Origin: Hexactinellida sp. DTS-2022
Taxonomy: Eukaryota > Porifera > Hexactinellida
Assembly (NCBI GenBank): GCA_028753945.1
Contig: JAPNXP010000001.1
Span: forward strand, 13,754,501 to 13,818,500
DNA length: 64,000 nucleotides
Reading direction: 5' to 3'
Of the stretch, positions 22,101 through 33,501 are shown one piece after another. Numbering within the stretch: position 1 is the stretch's first letter; each line of letters starts with the position of its first letter. Both the position numbers and the translations under genes were made by a program. Below the pieces are notes generated by a model that ran no database searches, was not told the origin of the DNA, and saw only the letters and a list, made by a program, of their open reading frames with translations.

Positions 22101-22722
22101 CTAATCAATACATTGAGAACATACTCTATAGCTTGCATTTCTATATCTCTTCTGGTTGCCATGGATCATAAAGTACCATGTAATCTTCTACCCTCATACA
22201 TATGTATTGTTTATGGATTCAATGTTAATTTATTGTTGTTCGAGTGAAAGACACATTCCTATAAACATTGGAAAGCTATATTGGCTGTCAATATCTGGAG
22301 TCTGTTGTTATCTTGATCCGCCCCATAGAGTTGTTAATGGAGAGATAAAGAGTTGTGTCTTATCCGGAAATTAGTATTAACCATGTTCGTATACTGACTT
22401 GAGTTATACTGTATTAGTCTCTTAGGTTGATCTGACTTGGTTGATTGATTTGTTCCAAGTATTCTCCTACCCAAATGCTCTCGTATAATCTATCTCTTCG
22501 CCTAAATATTCCCTTTCTACTCACCTATCTTAACTGAGATAATTTCGCCACGAATTCCCTCCTTATTAGCTGAGTTCTTATCTGCTCTCTCTGTGAACAG
22601 AAACTATTTGATTAAGCAGATTGCAAGTACTCTCCAACCTCCCTTACCCGGGCACTGGGGTCCGGAGGGTGCCCGTAACTGGGAATTTGCCGGATCTGAG
22701 AAATACAAATGCTGGTACGTTA

Positions 22723-23333
22723 CAGTGACGGCGCTACGGGAGGCAAGGGGGGGCTCGAGCCCCCCTCTTTTTTTTCCCTGTACCTTTCAATTAGAATGAA
22801 TATTTGAAAAATGAAAGCATATACGTGTACATAGTAATTGGAATTCATTTGTTTTCATTTCGTAATCACTATTTCACTATCTAAGTTATATAATTCATTA
22901 AAAAATGGTAAATAATTTTTATTTATTCTAATTATGAAATTTTCAAGTACAGTTGAAACCGGATATTTTTAACACCGGATATTTTTAACAATCGGATATT
23001 TTTAACACATTTTCTTGTAAATAATTAATTATTGTTGTTGTTATAAAATCGGGTATTTTTAACAATCGGATATTTTTAACAAATTTTCGTGTAAAGAATG
23101 TGTTAAAAATATCCGGTTTCAACTGTATTCCTAAATGCCTTCACCGCTGTACTAATCGACAATACCCTTTTCTGCTGTAGCTCCTTTATAACTATAAATT
23201 TGATGGATTTCTTAAACTTTATACTATAGTCTTGTAATGGAGCATTAAAAAATATTTATTAATTGTGCCCCCCCTGAAATCCCCCTGCCCCCCCCAGAGC
23301 CCCCCCTGATTAAAAATCCTGTCGCCGCCACTG
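22723..23333. mobile_element. hAT-like element with CAGTGACGGCGC ends
   Basis: CAGTGACGGCGCTACGGGAGG on the left pairs imperfectly with TCGCCGCCACTG on the right, and runs of G and C lie just inside. Flanking GGTAC is shared but the duplication is not clean. Host of the nested MITE at 22,950. Confidence 0.65.
22950..23125. mobile_element. Nested TA-TSD MITE, CAGTTGAAACCGG ends
   Basis: TA|CAGTTGAAACCGGATATTT ... AAATATCCGGTTTCAACTG|TA, with GGATATTTTTAACA repeated internally. A tidy 176-bp mariner-type MITE. Confidence 0.85.
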
Positions 23334-23941
23334 GGTACATGGAATTCCCAAGTGTCTAATCCATATTTTCTAAATTCATTCAAAATTTCAAACTGATGTT
23401 TTAACGGGTTGTGGATAATTTAAGATATGTATCTGTTATAACATTTTGTCATTAGATTTCAATATAGTCTAAATGAATACATATTTAGTTTGTCTTTACA
23501 CCAAAAGGGTGCCAGGTTTAGGGAGGTTTGAGTGTATTTAGATTAATTGAATTCTCTGGAAATATAAAACCACCAGGATCCTAATAAGCGATTCATTTAC
23601 TGGTAACTGAAGTAACAAATTATATTACTGAACATGGATATGCTATATACACACTACTCGTTTTTACTTAGAAATGAGAACTTGATTGATTGTTTCTAGA
23701 AACAATATTCCCCACCCCCCTGCCAAATTAAAGTCTGTAGCTCTTACCAGTTCCTCAATCAATTCTGAACAACAAACAAACAAAAGCAAAATTTGAGATC
23801 ACTTTCAAACAGAGCAATAAGCTTTCAATGTGTATTTTTACAGGATAGCATTCGTTACAATATAACAGTTTGATTTGTCTCTTATTCAGTTTGCACCATT
23901 TTAATAATACCAATAAATACACAAATAAATAAATATACAAA
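23334..23941. other. 3' flank of NHL copy 6, duplicated segment
   Basis: Nearly the same sequence lies at 28,220-28,786 beside copy 7, so these two copies arose by duplication of a segment longer than the gene. It includes a diverged hairpin-element 5' end (23,640-23,790). No gene. Confidence 0.6.
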
Positions 23942-25177
23942 TTAGAAACATTGAAGAGGATAGTTAGGATTATAAGACGCGACACAAATGGTTCCTAATT
24001 TGGAGATACAAACTCCATAGGGCTCGATAAACTCCCCTAAGGCATTTCCTTCCCTTCCCAAGGTGAGAATATGCTGTCCAGATTCAGTATACACCTTGAT
24101 GGCATTATTCCCCCTGTCGCTAATGATGATATTACCAGCTGAGTCCAAACAGAAGAAAGTAGGGTTAGCGACCAAACTGTCCTCTGTCCCTCTAGAGACA
24201 CAGGAACTGAGGGGGTGTCCTTCTCGAGAGAAGAAATGGACACATTTGGGACTCATGTCTAGCACCACGATTCGATCAGCTGACAGCTTAACGTCTCTGG
24301 GGCGATACAAATGTCCTATTCCGATGCAGGACTTGAATTTAAGGAGTTTCGAGTATACGCACACTCTGTGGTTGTTGTGATCTGCAACTAACACATCTCC
24401 GTTAGTGTCGATACAGAGTCCTTCGGGCCAGTAAAACTCTCCTTCCTTGTTGCCTTTAGTTCCATTTCTGTTGATTAGTTTGTGATCTTTCTTTCGAAAC
24501 TGTAACAATGCATGGTGCCATGTGTCGGTTACGAATATGGACTCTTTGTTAGCAGCTATTCCCCATGGACACTTGAGCTTATCATTCCTGAATTGTGCCA
24601 CAAACTCTCCCTTTAATGACACTATTTGCACACGACTGTTCCCATAATCTGCTATGTACATTAGCTCAGTGGATTCATCGAATGCTATTCCTGCGGCTTC
24701 CAACTCATTAGCACCTGCACCTAACTTCCCAGCTGTTAATACCGGTTCTCGCTTGAGAGAATAGTCCGGTATCTCACACGGGACTATCTCTCCTAGCTCG
24801 GATATCAGCTGTCGGATTGTGTCCATGTTTTGACACCTTAAGACGGGACATAGGAATGTGGCAGATGGTCCCAGTTTCTTAATGCCCTGTTGGTAGGCTT
24901 GTTTGGCTTGTTCATGGAACTCTAGGTTTGGGTTAACCTTTATGCTCATTTCCATCATTTGTTGCTGTACCCTTTCGAGTTCTTCTATGGCAGCGATACG
25001 AGTGGCCTCTTTGTTCCTGTGGTCCTCTCGCAGCTCACGGACCCTCTGGAGGAGAGCGTCCCTCCTCGCGATCAGCTGATCGATTAGGGGATCGAATGTT
25101 TGGTGGATAATAGTGGTGACATTGTCGAAATGTGCCTTTTTATCGAAAGTTACATTTGTAGGCATATTAGTGGCCAT
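23942..25177 (-). CDS. Coiled-coil NHL beta-propeller protein, copy 6
   Basis: Intact 411-residue copy. Face sites: E,A; Y,G; K,C,W; T,W; Y,W,E; H,N,H; H,Y,R; M; R; N,P,T; R,G,N; Y. H-Y-R at 289-292 and E160/A162 match copy 1 while the 202-205 set does not, again a mosaic. K14 replaces methionine (FDKKAHF), and N237 replaces the threonine of RTGT. The initiator context has lost one A relative to its sisters (GGCCATTTAG in place of GGCCATTTTAG on the plus strand), which should not affect the start. Confidence 0.85.
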   Translation of the reverse strand: MATNMPTNVTFDKKAHFDNVTTIIHQTFDPLIDQLIARRDALLQRVRELREDHRNKEATRIAAIEELERVQQQMMEMSIKVNPNLEFHEQAKQAYQQGIKKLGPSATFLCPVLRCQNMDTIRQLISELGEIVPCEIPDYSLKREPVLTAGKLGAGANELEAAGIAFDESTELMYIADYGNSRVQIVSLKGEFVAQFRNDKLKCPWGIAANKESIFVTDTWHHALLQFRKKDHKLINRNGTKGNKEGEFYWPEGLCIDTNGDVLVADHNNHRVCVYSKLLKFKSCIGIGHLYRPRDVKLSADRIVVLDMSPKCVHFFSREGHPLSSCVSRGTEDSLVANPTFFCLDSAGNIIISDRGNNAIKVYTESGQHILTLGREGNALGEFIEPYGVCISKLGTICVASYNPNYPLQCF

Positions 25178-25440
25178 TTAGTTTGTTACGAATTGAGTTT
25201 ATTCAAATAATATAATTAATCTATTACAGATCTATCTTATACTTGTGTAACCAGAGAATACCAAAGTACGTCAATGGTTGCTATGGTGATTATTGGAAAG
25301 AAGGGAATTTTATTGGATAATTGTGTCTACTGTGACTCAATAAACTAATAAAACTCCCTAACTTTCTAGTAACCATAGTCAGTCAGATCCTAAATCTACT
25401 ATTCAATTATTGTTCGGATTTTGTTTTAAAGTGACAGGGG
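25178..25440 (-). promoter_or_regulatory. Truncated 5' flank of NHL copy 6
   Basis: Keeps the CRE-like, X-box, AP-1 and first CCAAT elements. The second CCAAT is mutated (AACTAATAAAACTCCC), and the GGCGCC part is deleted between AACCATAG and CAGATCC. Confidence 0.45.
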
Positions 25441-25534
25441 AATAGAAACAGCATTTATATTTGAGATAGAAAATATCTTCCCTATTGTATAAATAGGTAA
25501 ACAAGTATGCTGAACACGAATTTCGTATTTATGA

Positions 25535-25880
25535 AGCCCTTCGGTCTCGGTCGTTTTGCGTCTGATTGACAATGTATTGCGCTTAAATACTTTTCCCTAA
25601 AACGCTGGGTTTGTATTACAAATGTGGTTAAATTTCTTCTCTTCAATTTTTGCTCCTTTAGCCGGAAAATATACAGTATATTCTTTCTATAGGATATATT
25701 TTTAACAACTTAGTTGAAAGTAGAACAATTTTTTATCTATACCGGTATGGCTGAATACAGACCTCAAGATAACGGTCACTGTGCGGCCTTACTCCTCACC
25801 CTTTCTACCATTTTCCATGGTAGAAAAAGGGATGTATATAACCATTCCATGGTTATATACATCCCTTTAGAAGATTTCCA
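25535..25880. repeat. Shared upstream repeat block, uninterrupted
   Basis: GCCCTTCGGTCTCGGTCG hairpin-end motif, then the block seen at 14,036 without its MITE (empty site ACAGTATA at 25,675). At 25,800-25,870 the segments CCATTTTCCATGGTAGAAA and ACCATTCCATGGTTATA form two perfect small palindromes. Confidence 0.55.
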
Positions 25881-26032
25881 TAGTTTTAATTTGTTTTTCA
25901 TATTCTAAATTTATAAATGCGAAATTCGTGTTCAGCATACTTTTTTACCTATAATACCAGTTGAAAGCTAACTTTAGGTTGATTTTGGATTTTCATTAAT
26001 TTGTTTGCCTAATTGTGTAAACCAGTGCTTCT

Positions 26033-26969
26033 CAAAACTTTTTCATGTCGCGGACCAATAATTTGTTATCACAATTATACGGACCTCGCGCATTTTCGCG
26101 CAGTCTGGTCCTCAGTAAAAATTTGATTATTGTAATGTTTCAACATTTATGATGCAAATACGTGGAAATTATCAATTGTTTTTAATCGAAGGTAAATTAT
26201 AAAAAGCGTTTCTAATTAATGTCAACCTAACATACACACCCCTACCAAAAGTATTCAACAACCCAAAATTTCCATTGATAATTGTATTAGATAAGATAAT
26301 ATTATGCGATAATGCATTCAAATTATATGAGATGTGGTCATTTTGATTGCAGAATCGTGTTCAACGCATCCAATTAACCTATGTAGAAGCTTTCAACTAA
26401 ATAACATATTGATTTGTTTGAAAATTATCATGCGGTGGCACCATGTACATTTATTCCAATTGCCAACATGGTATAAGGTGGGAACAAGTGGCACATAGTG
26501 GCAATGGATGGTAATTTTCAACCTAATCAGTAGCTAACAGAGGTGAAGGCTCCTGTAATGGAAATTTCAAATGCGTAGAAAAATAATCTGGCATCAAATT
26601 TCAATGTCCCATATATTACGAATACAATATACATTTTCTAGACACACTATTTTGCTATTTTCTATGGAAATTTTACTTTTGGTAGGGGAGTGTATTGTGG
26701 AAGATAAAATTATGTTTGAATTTCACGTTACTGTTTTATGTTTGCAGGATTGATGAAATTATAGCAGCATTCTAGGAAGTAGATTAAGTGATCATCATCT
26801 GATAATTATTGAATGAAAGTGAGGGAGATTTCGATATTATACCCAAAATTGTACAATGACAACAAATAATTGGGGATTGAAATCCATTAAATAAAATATT
26901 TAACAACTTTCATGATCTTTCCGCGGCCCAGTAACAATTTCCTCGCGGACCACAGTTTGTGTACCACTG
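26033..26969. mobile_element. hAT-like non-autonomous transposon, copy 2
   Basis: Best-preserved copy of the 189-1117 element, with perfect GTGTAAAC duplications at 26,025-26,032 and 26,970-26,977. It is inserted in the GTGTAAACAACAAC part of the 141-bp satellite. Confidence 0.9.
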
Positions 26970-27209
26970 GTGTAAACAACAACAATAAATATTTATACAG
27001 TGGAATCCGCTTGATCTTCAAGCTTTATACATATTTATACTTTATGAATTTATGTTAACACATCGAGGGAAAGATACTTATCTATAAGCATTGGAGAGCA
27101 ATATTGGCTGTCAATATCTGGAGTCTGTTGTTATCTTGATCCGCCCCATAGAGTTGTTAGTGGAGATATATAAAGAGTTGTCTCGGATCATATGTTAGCC
27201 ACATTCGTA

Positions 27210-27394
27210 CAGTAGAACCTCGTTAATACGAACAACAACGGACGGTAAGAATTTGTTCTCTTTATCCGGAGTTCGTATTAACCGGAGTGACAACATTGAA
27301 TAGCCATTGTAGGGACCTGATTTTGTGGAACTGTTTGTTCGTCTTATCCGGAAATTAGTATTAACTTTGTTAGTATACTGACTAAGTTATACTG
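27210..27394. mobile_element. TA-TSD MITE, CAGTAGAACCTCG family
   Basis: Second copy of the 2044 element with a worn right end (GTTATACTG|TA). Just left of it, CTCGGATCATATG (27,183) is the empty target site for the CAGGGCCG MITEs at 1653 and 31,091. Confidence 0.65.
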
Positions 27395-27518
27395 TATTTG
27401 TCTCATAGGTTGATTTGACTTGGTCGATTGATTTGTTCCAAGTATTCTCCTACCCAAATGCTCTCATATAATCTATCTCTTCGCCTAAATATTCCCTTTC
27501 TAGTCACTCTATCTTAAC

Positions 27519-28112
27519 CAGGGTTACCAATCCAATCCAATCGAGAGAACTTAACGATTATCGATTGCTAAATTTTGTATCGATTGGATTATCGATTGGA
27601 TTGCCCAAAGTTTTCATCGATTGGATAATTATCGACGGATTTATATCGATTATCGATTTTTTTCGATTCGAGGCGAATAGAATTAAATTTTTTGTTTGTT
27701 TGGACGATTAACTTTGAAAAAAGATGACAAAATTATAGCAAATGAGGTAAACACCTCCATAAAACACAATAGATGGATAATCGATAAATAATCGATAAAT
27801 AAGCGATATAAAATCGACAAATTATCGACAAATTATCGACAAATAATCGACAAATAATCGACAAATAATCGATAGAAAATCGATAGATAATCGATTATTA
27901 AAAGATAAACAGTCTATAAATTTAATCGATAGAGATCGATAATTAAGCGATAGAAAATCGACAAATAATCGATAAATAATCGATAAATAATCGACAATTT
28001 TTAGCGATTATCGATTGGATTGGATTGTCAGATCATATCATCGATTGGATTGGTTATCGATATCGATTGCCAAAATTTACATCAATTAGATTGGATTGGA
28101 TTGGCAACCCTG
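27519..28112. mobile_element. ATCGAT-rich foldback element
   Basis: CAGGGTTACCAATCCAATCC / GGATTGGCAACCCTG ends inside a perfect 8-bp duplication ATCTTAAC (27,511-27,518; 28,113-28,120). The paralogous segment at 22,525 has the site without insertion. The interior is almost wholly tandem ATCGATAAATA-type repeats. The duplication and CAGGG ends suggest hAT. Confidence 0.88.
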
Positions 28113-28786
28113 ATCTTAACTAATCTAATGTCGCCACGTATTCCCTCCTATGAGCTGAATTCTTATCTGCTCTCTCTGTGATCAGAAACTATTTGATTAA
28201 GCAGATTGAAAGTGCACTCCGACCTTTCTAAATTCATTCAAAATTTCAAACTGTTGTTTTTAACGGGTTGTGGATATGTATCTGTTATAACATTTTGTCA
28301 TTAGACTCCAATATTGTCTAAATGAATACATATTTAGTTTGTCTACACAAAAAGGGTGCCAGGTTGAGGGAGATTTGAGTGTATTGAGATTGATTGAATT
28401 CTCTTAAATATCAAACCACCAGGATCCTAATAAGGAACTCATTTTCTGGTAACTGAAGTAACAAATTATATTACTGAACATGGATATATATATATACACT
28501 ACTCGTTTTTACTTAGAAATTAGAACTTGTTTGATTGTTTCTAGAAACAGTATTCCCTACCCCCCTTCCAAATTCAAGTCTGTCGCTCTTACCAGTTCCT
28601 CAATCAAAATTCTGAACAACAAACAAACAAAAACAAAATTGAGATCACTCCAAACAGAGCATTAAGCTTTCAATGTGTATTTTTCCAGGATAGCATTCTG
28701 TACAATAAAACAGTTTGATTTGCCTCTTATTCAGTTTGCACCATTTTAATAATACCAATAAATACACAAATAAATAAATATACAAA

Positions 28787-30022
28787 TTAGAAACATTGAA
28801 GAGGATAGTTAGGATTATAAGACGCGACACAAATGGTTCCTAATTTGGAGATACAAACTCCATTTGGCTCGATAAACTCCCCTAAGGCATTTCCTTCCCT
28901 TCCCAAGGTGAGAATATGCTGTCCAGATTCAGTATACACCTTGATGGCATTACTCCCCCTGTCGCTAATGATGATATTGCCAGCTGAGTCCAAACATAAG
29001 AAAGTACTGTTAGCGACCAAACTGTCCTCTGTCCCTCTAGAGACACAGGAACTGAGGGGGTGTCCTTCTCGAGAGAAGAATTGGACACATTTGGGACTCC
29101 AGTCTAGCACCACGATTCGATCAGCTGACAGCTTAACGTCTCTTGGTTCATTCAGTTGTCCTATTCCGATGCAGGATTTGAATTTGAGGAGTTTCGAGTA
29201 TACGCACACTCTGTGGTTGTAGTGATCTGCAACTAACACATCTCCGTTAGTGTCGATACAGAGTCCATAGGGCCAGTTAAACTCTCCTTCCTTGTTGCCT
29301 CCAGTTCCAGTTCTGTTGATGAGTTTGCAATCTTTCTTTCTGAACTGTAACAATGCATGGTGCCTTGTGTCGGTTACGAATATGGACTCTTTGTTAACAG
29401 CTATTCCATGTGGCCACTTGAGCTTATCATTACCGAATTGTGCCACAAACTCTCCCTTTAATGACACTATTTGCACACGACTGTTCCAATAATCTGCTAT
29501 GTACATTAGCTCAGTGGATTCATCGAATGCTATTCCTTTGGCTCTCAACTCATTAGCACCTGCACCTAACTTCCCAGCTGTTAATACCGGTTCTCGCTTG
29601 AGAGAATAGTCCGGTATCTCACACGGGACTATCTCTCCTAGCTCGGATATCAGCTGTCGGATTGTGTCCATGTTTTGACACCTGAAGACGGGACATAGGA
29701 ATGTGGCAGATGGTACCAGTTTCTCAATGCCCTGTTGGTAGGCTTGTTTGGCCTGTTCATGGAACTCTAGGTTTGGGTTTACCTTTATGCTCATTTCCAT
29801 CATTTGTTGCTGTACCTTTTCCAGTTCTTCTATGGCAGCGATACGAGTGGCCTCTTTGTTCCTGTGGTCCTCTCGCAGCTCACGGACCCTCTGGAGGAGA
29901 GCGTCCCACCTCGCGATCAGCTGACCGATTAGGGGATCGAATGTTTGGTGGATGATAGTGGCGACATTGTCGAAATGTGCCATTTTATCAAAAGTTACAT
30001 TTGTAGGCATATTAGTGGCCAT
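28787..30022 (-). CDS. Coiled-coil NHL beta-propeller protein, copy 7
   Basis: Intact 411-residue copy. It shares G33 and W39 (PLIGQLIARW) with the distant, plus-strand copy 10 and no other, which points to sequence exchange across 17 kb. Face sites: R,K; Y,W; K,W,H; T,R; N,W,Y; H,Y,H; Q,N,E; W; R; N,S,T; R,G,S; N. Other private changes are V103 (LVPSAT) and Q314 (CVQFF). N-S-T with F341-L342 is common to copies 7, 8 and 9. Confidence 0.85.
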   Translation of the reverse strand: MATNMPTNVTFDKMAHFDNVATIIHQTFDPLIGQLIARWDALLQRVRELREDHRNKEATRIAAIEELEKVQQQMMEMSIKVNPNLEFHEQAKQAYQQGIEKLVPSATFLCPVFRCQNMDTIRQLISELGEIVPCEIPDYSLKREPVLTAGKLGAGANELRAKGIAFDESTELMYIADYWNSRVQIVSLKGEFVAQFGNDKLKWPHGIAVNKESIFVTDTRHHALLQFRKKDCKLINRTGTGGNKEGEFNWPYGLCIDTNGDVLVADHYNHRVCVYSKLLKFKSCIGIGQLNEPRDVKLSADRIVVLDWSPKCVQFFSREGHPLSSCVSRGTEDSLVANSTFLCLDSAGNIIISDRGSNAIKVYTESGQHILTLGREGNALGEFIEPNGVCISKLGTICVASYNPNYPLQCF

Positions 30023-30255
30023 TTTAGTTTCTGTTCCGAATTGAGTTTATTCAAATAATATAATTAATATATTACAGATCTATCTTATACTTGTGTAACT
30101 TGAGAATACCAAAGTACGTCAATGGTTGCTATGGTGATTACTGGTAATAATTGGAAATTTTTTGGATAATTTTGTCTACTGTGACTCAATTAACCAATAA
30201 AATTCCCTAACTTTCTAGTAACCATCATAGCCAAACCATTGTTTGAATAATATTA
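30023..30255 (-). promoter_or_regulatory. Truncated 5' flank of NHL copy 7
   Basis: CRE-like, X-box and AP-1 elements and one CCAAT arm remain. The proximal arm is eroded (TAATAATTGGAAATTTTTTGG). It stops at ATATTAGTATTCAAATAG and runs into a truncated hAT element, so the E2F-like part is missing. Confidence 0.45.
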
Positions 30256-30267
30256 GTATTCAAATAG

Positions 30268-30872
30268 TCATTTTGTTTGCAGAAGCTTTCAACTAAATAA
30301 CATATTGATTTGTTTGAAAATTATCATCCGTTGGCACCATGTACATTTATTGCAATTGCCAACATGGTATAAGGTGGGAACAAGTGGCACATAGTGGCAA
30401 TGGATGGTAATTTTCAACCTAATCAGTAGCTAACAGAGGTGAAAGCTCCTGCAATGGATATTTCAAATGCGTAGAATAAGAATCTGACATCAAATTTCAA
30501 TGTCCCATATATATTACGAATACAATATACATTTTCTAGACACATTACGTATATTGCTATTTTCTATGGAAATTTGTACTTTTGGTAGGGGACTGTATTG
30601 TGGAAGATAAAATTATGTTTGAATTTCACGTTACTGTTTTATGTTTGCAGGATTGATGAAATTATAGTCAGCATTCTAGGAAGTAGATTAAGTGATCATC
30701 ATCTGATAATTTTTGAATGAAAGTGAGGGAGATTTCGATTTATACCCAAAATTGTACAATGACAACAAATAATTGGGGATTGAAATCCATTAAATAAAAT
30801 ATTTAGCAACTTTCATGATCTTTCCCCGGGCCAGTAACAATTTCCTCGCGGACCACAGTTTGTGTACCACTG
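30268..30872. mobile_element. 5'-truncated copy of the 937-bp hAT-like element
   Basis: Matches 26,350-26,969 to the right end (TGTGTACCACTG) followed by GTGTAAAC. The left end is replaced by the NHL copy 7 flank. Confidence 0.75.
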
Positions 30873-31090
30873 GTGTAAACAACAACAATAAATATTCATA
30901 CAGTGGAATCCGCTTGATCTTCAAGCCTTATACATATTTATTGTTTATGAGTTTATGTTAACACATCAAGTGAAATACACTTACCTATAAACATAGTAAA
31001 GCAATATTGGCTGTCAATATCTGGAGTCTGTTGTTATCTTGATCCGCCCCATAGAGTTGTTAGTGGAGATATAAAGAGTTGTCTCGGATC

Positions 31091-31436
31091 CAGGGCCGAA
31101 TTAAGGTCTTCGTAGGCCCTAGGCACTTTGAGGATACCAGGAAGCAATTAGGCCCCAAATTTTTCGTTCGTATTGATTTTCTTTTTAGTTTGTTAATCCA
31201 GTTAGTAGAACTCGGATAAGACGTACACTCGGTTAATACGTACTATTTCTTTCAAAGCAAAAAATTTATTCTCATAAGTAAGACGTACATAGGATAGTAC
31301 ATAGGATAGTACATATGAATTTTTGTTTCCCGAAGTGGTACGTCTTATCCGAGTTCCGCTTTATATATTTTAGGCTCCCAACTTTCGTAGGCCTGGGGCA
31401 CAGTGCCTCTAGTGCCCTATGGATATTCCGGCCCTG
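31091..31436. mobile_element. hAT-like MITE, CAGGGCCG family, copy 2
   Basis: CAGGGCCGAATTAAGG / GGATATTCCGGCCCTG with a perfect 8-bp duplication CTCGGATC (31,083-31,090; 31,437-31,444). The empty paralogous site is at 27,183-27,190. Confidence 0.92.
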
Positions 31437-31615
31437 CTCGGATCATATGTTAGTCCCATTCGTACTACTGTATATTGAATAAGCAGATTGCAAGAATTGA
31501 GATTAATTGAATTCTCTTGAATTATCAAACCACCAGGATCCTAATAAGGAACTCAATTTATCTTATTCAGTTTACACAATTTTAATAATACCAATAAATA
31601 AATATACAAATTTAA

Positions 31616-32851
31616 TTAGAAACATTGAAGAGGATAATTAGCATTATAAGACACGACACAAATGGTTCCTAATTTGGAGATACAAACTCCTCGTGGCTCG
31701 ATGAACTCCCCTAAGGCATTTCCTTTCCTTCCCAAGGTGAGAATATGCTGTCCAGATTCAGTATACACTTTGATGGCATTACTCCCCCTGTCGCTAATGA
31801 TGATATTGCCAGCTGAGTCCAAACATAAGAAAGTACTGTTAGCGACCAAACTGTCCTCTGTCCCTGTAGAGACACAGGAACTGAGGGGGTGTCCTTCTCG
31901 AGAGAAGAAATGGACACATTTGGGACTCCTGTCTAGCACCACGATTCCATCAGCTGACAGCTTAACGTCTCTAGGGCGATACAACTGTCCTATTCCGATG
32001 CAGGACTTGAATTTGAGGAGTTTCGAGTATACGCACACTCTGTTGTTGTAGTGATCTGCAACTAACACATCTCCGTTAGTGTCGATACAGAGTCCTTCGG
32101 GCCAGTTAAACTCTCCTTCCTTGTTGCCTCCAGTTCCAGTTCTGTTGATGAGTTTGTGATCTTTCTTTCTGAACTGTAACAATGCATGGTGCGCTATGTC
32201 GGTTACGAATATGGACTCTTTGTTAATAGCTATTCCCCATGGCCACGTGAGCTTATCATTCCTGAATTGTGCAACAAACTCTCCCTTTAAAGACACTATT
32301 TGCACACGACTGTTCCCAATATCTGCTACGTACATTAGCTCAGTGGATTCATCGAATGCTATTCCTCTGGCAATCAACTCATTAGCACCTTCACCATACT
32401 TCCCAGCTGTTAATACCGGTTCTCGCTTGAGAGAATAATCCGGTATCTCACACGGGACTATCTCTCCTAGCTCGGATATCAGCTGTCGGATTGTGTCCGT
32501 ATTTTGACACCTTAAGACGGGACATAGGAATGTGGCAGATGGTCCCAGTTTCTCAATGCCCTGTTGGTAGGCTTGTGTGGCCTGTTCATGGAACTCTAGG
32601 TTTGGGTTAACCTTTATGCTCATTTCCATCATTTGTTGTTGTACCCTTTCGAGTTCTTCTATGGCAGCGATACGAGTGGCCTCTTTGTTCCTGTGGTCCT
32701 CTCGCAGCTCACGGACCCTCTGGAGGAGAGCGTCCCTCCTCGCGATCAGCTGATCGATTAGCGGATCGAATGTTTGGTGGATGATAGTGGCGACATTGTC
32801 GAAATGTGCCATTTTATCGAAAGTTACATTTGTAGGCATATTAGTGGCCAT
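31616..32851 (-). CDS. Coiled-coil NHL beta-propeller protein, copy 8
   Basis: Intact 411-residue copy. Face sites: I,R; I,G; T,W,W; I,A; N,W,E; H,Y,N; Q,Y,R; R; T; N,S,T; R,G,S; R. Y152 and E154 (GKYGEG) are private, as are T92 (QATQAY) and G302 (ADGIVV, others ADRIVV). Its 3' side lacks the hairpin-element junction seen at most copies, and a shorter A/T stretch leads to the CAGGGCCG MITE. The next upstream neighbour, copy 7, is under 2 kb away. Confidence 0.85.
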   Translation of the reverse strand: MATNMPTNVTFDKMAHFDNVATIIHQTFDPLIDQLIARRDALLQRVRELREDHRNKEATRIAAIEELERVQQQMMEMSIKVNPNLEFHEQATQAYQQGIEKLGPSATFLCPVLRCQNTDTIRQLISELGEIVPCEIPDYSLKREPVLTAGKYGEGANELIARGIAFDESTELMYVADIGNSRVQIVSLKGEFVAQFRNDKLTWPWGIAINKESIFVTDIAHHALLQFRKKDHKLINRTGTGGNKEGEFNWPEGLCIDTNGDVLVADHYNNRVCVYSKLLKFKSCIGIGQLYRPRDVKLSADGIVVLDRSPKCVHFFSREGHPLSSCVSTGTEDSLVANSTFLCLDSAGNIIISDRGSNAIKVYTESGQHILTLGRKGNALGEFIEPRGVCISKLGTICVVSYNANYPLQCF

Positions 32852-33180
32852 TTTAGTTTCTGTTATGAATTGAGTTTATTCAAATAATATAATTAATCTA
32901 ATACAAATCTATCTTATACTTGTGTAACCAGAGAAAACCAAATTACGTCAATGGTTGCTATGGTAATTATTGGAAAGAAGGGAATTTTATTGGATAATTG
33001 TGTCTACATGTGACTCAATTAACCAATAAAATTCCCTAACTTTCCAGTAACCATAGCATAGCCAAACCATTGTTTGAATAATATTAGAATTATACGCGCT
33101 AAAATAGTTGGCGCCTGAATTTGTTCATTTATAAGTTAGTTAGTAGTTTCTAATCTTCCCCGCCTAAACACAATCAGATC
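32852..33180 (-). promoter_or_regulatory. Conserved 5' flank of NHL copy 8
   Basis: Complete motif set, with slight damage to the CRE-like site (AATTACGTCAATGG retains ACGTCA). It is joined at CAATCAGATC to unrelated sequence from 33,181. Confidence 0.5.
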
Positions 33181-33440
33181 GAAATACTCTAGCCATTTAT
33201 GTTCAGTGACCATCTACCTTGAAATGAACGATTATATAACCCAAACATAGTGGTAGGGAATTGAAAGTTTGGTTGTATTGTTGGCCCATCTTTATTCTTC
33301 GCTATATCATCGACATTATTATCTAAAGTAGCTAGTGTTCCAGAATGGTCATCTTTTCTAAGTACTACAAGGTAGCTAGATATTTCGTACTCTGAGACAG
33401 TGGAACTACCAGTTGTTGTTGAAACAATATCTATATTTCT
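33181..33440. other. Unique spacer
   Basis: No open frame, inverted repeat or relation to other parts of the window is seen before the large repeat begins near 33,440. Confidence 0.45.
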
Positions 33441-33501
33441 AATAGTCCACCAGTGGGCACAAGCTGGATTAGATAGAGATGATTAGAGACTATATTAGAA
33501 A

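Noticed and set aside
21885..22247. A 120-codon plus-strand frame
   Set aside because: It reads through a long-TIR element fragment and ATCGATTGGATT repeats and has no homologue at the paralogous site.
28833..29222. Antisense and alternate-frame open frames inside every NHL copy, some over 100 codons
   Set aside because: They recur at the same place in all copies because the nucleotide sequence is conserved, lack any domain and are broken by the same variable codons.
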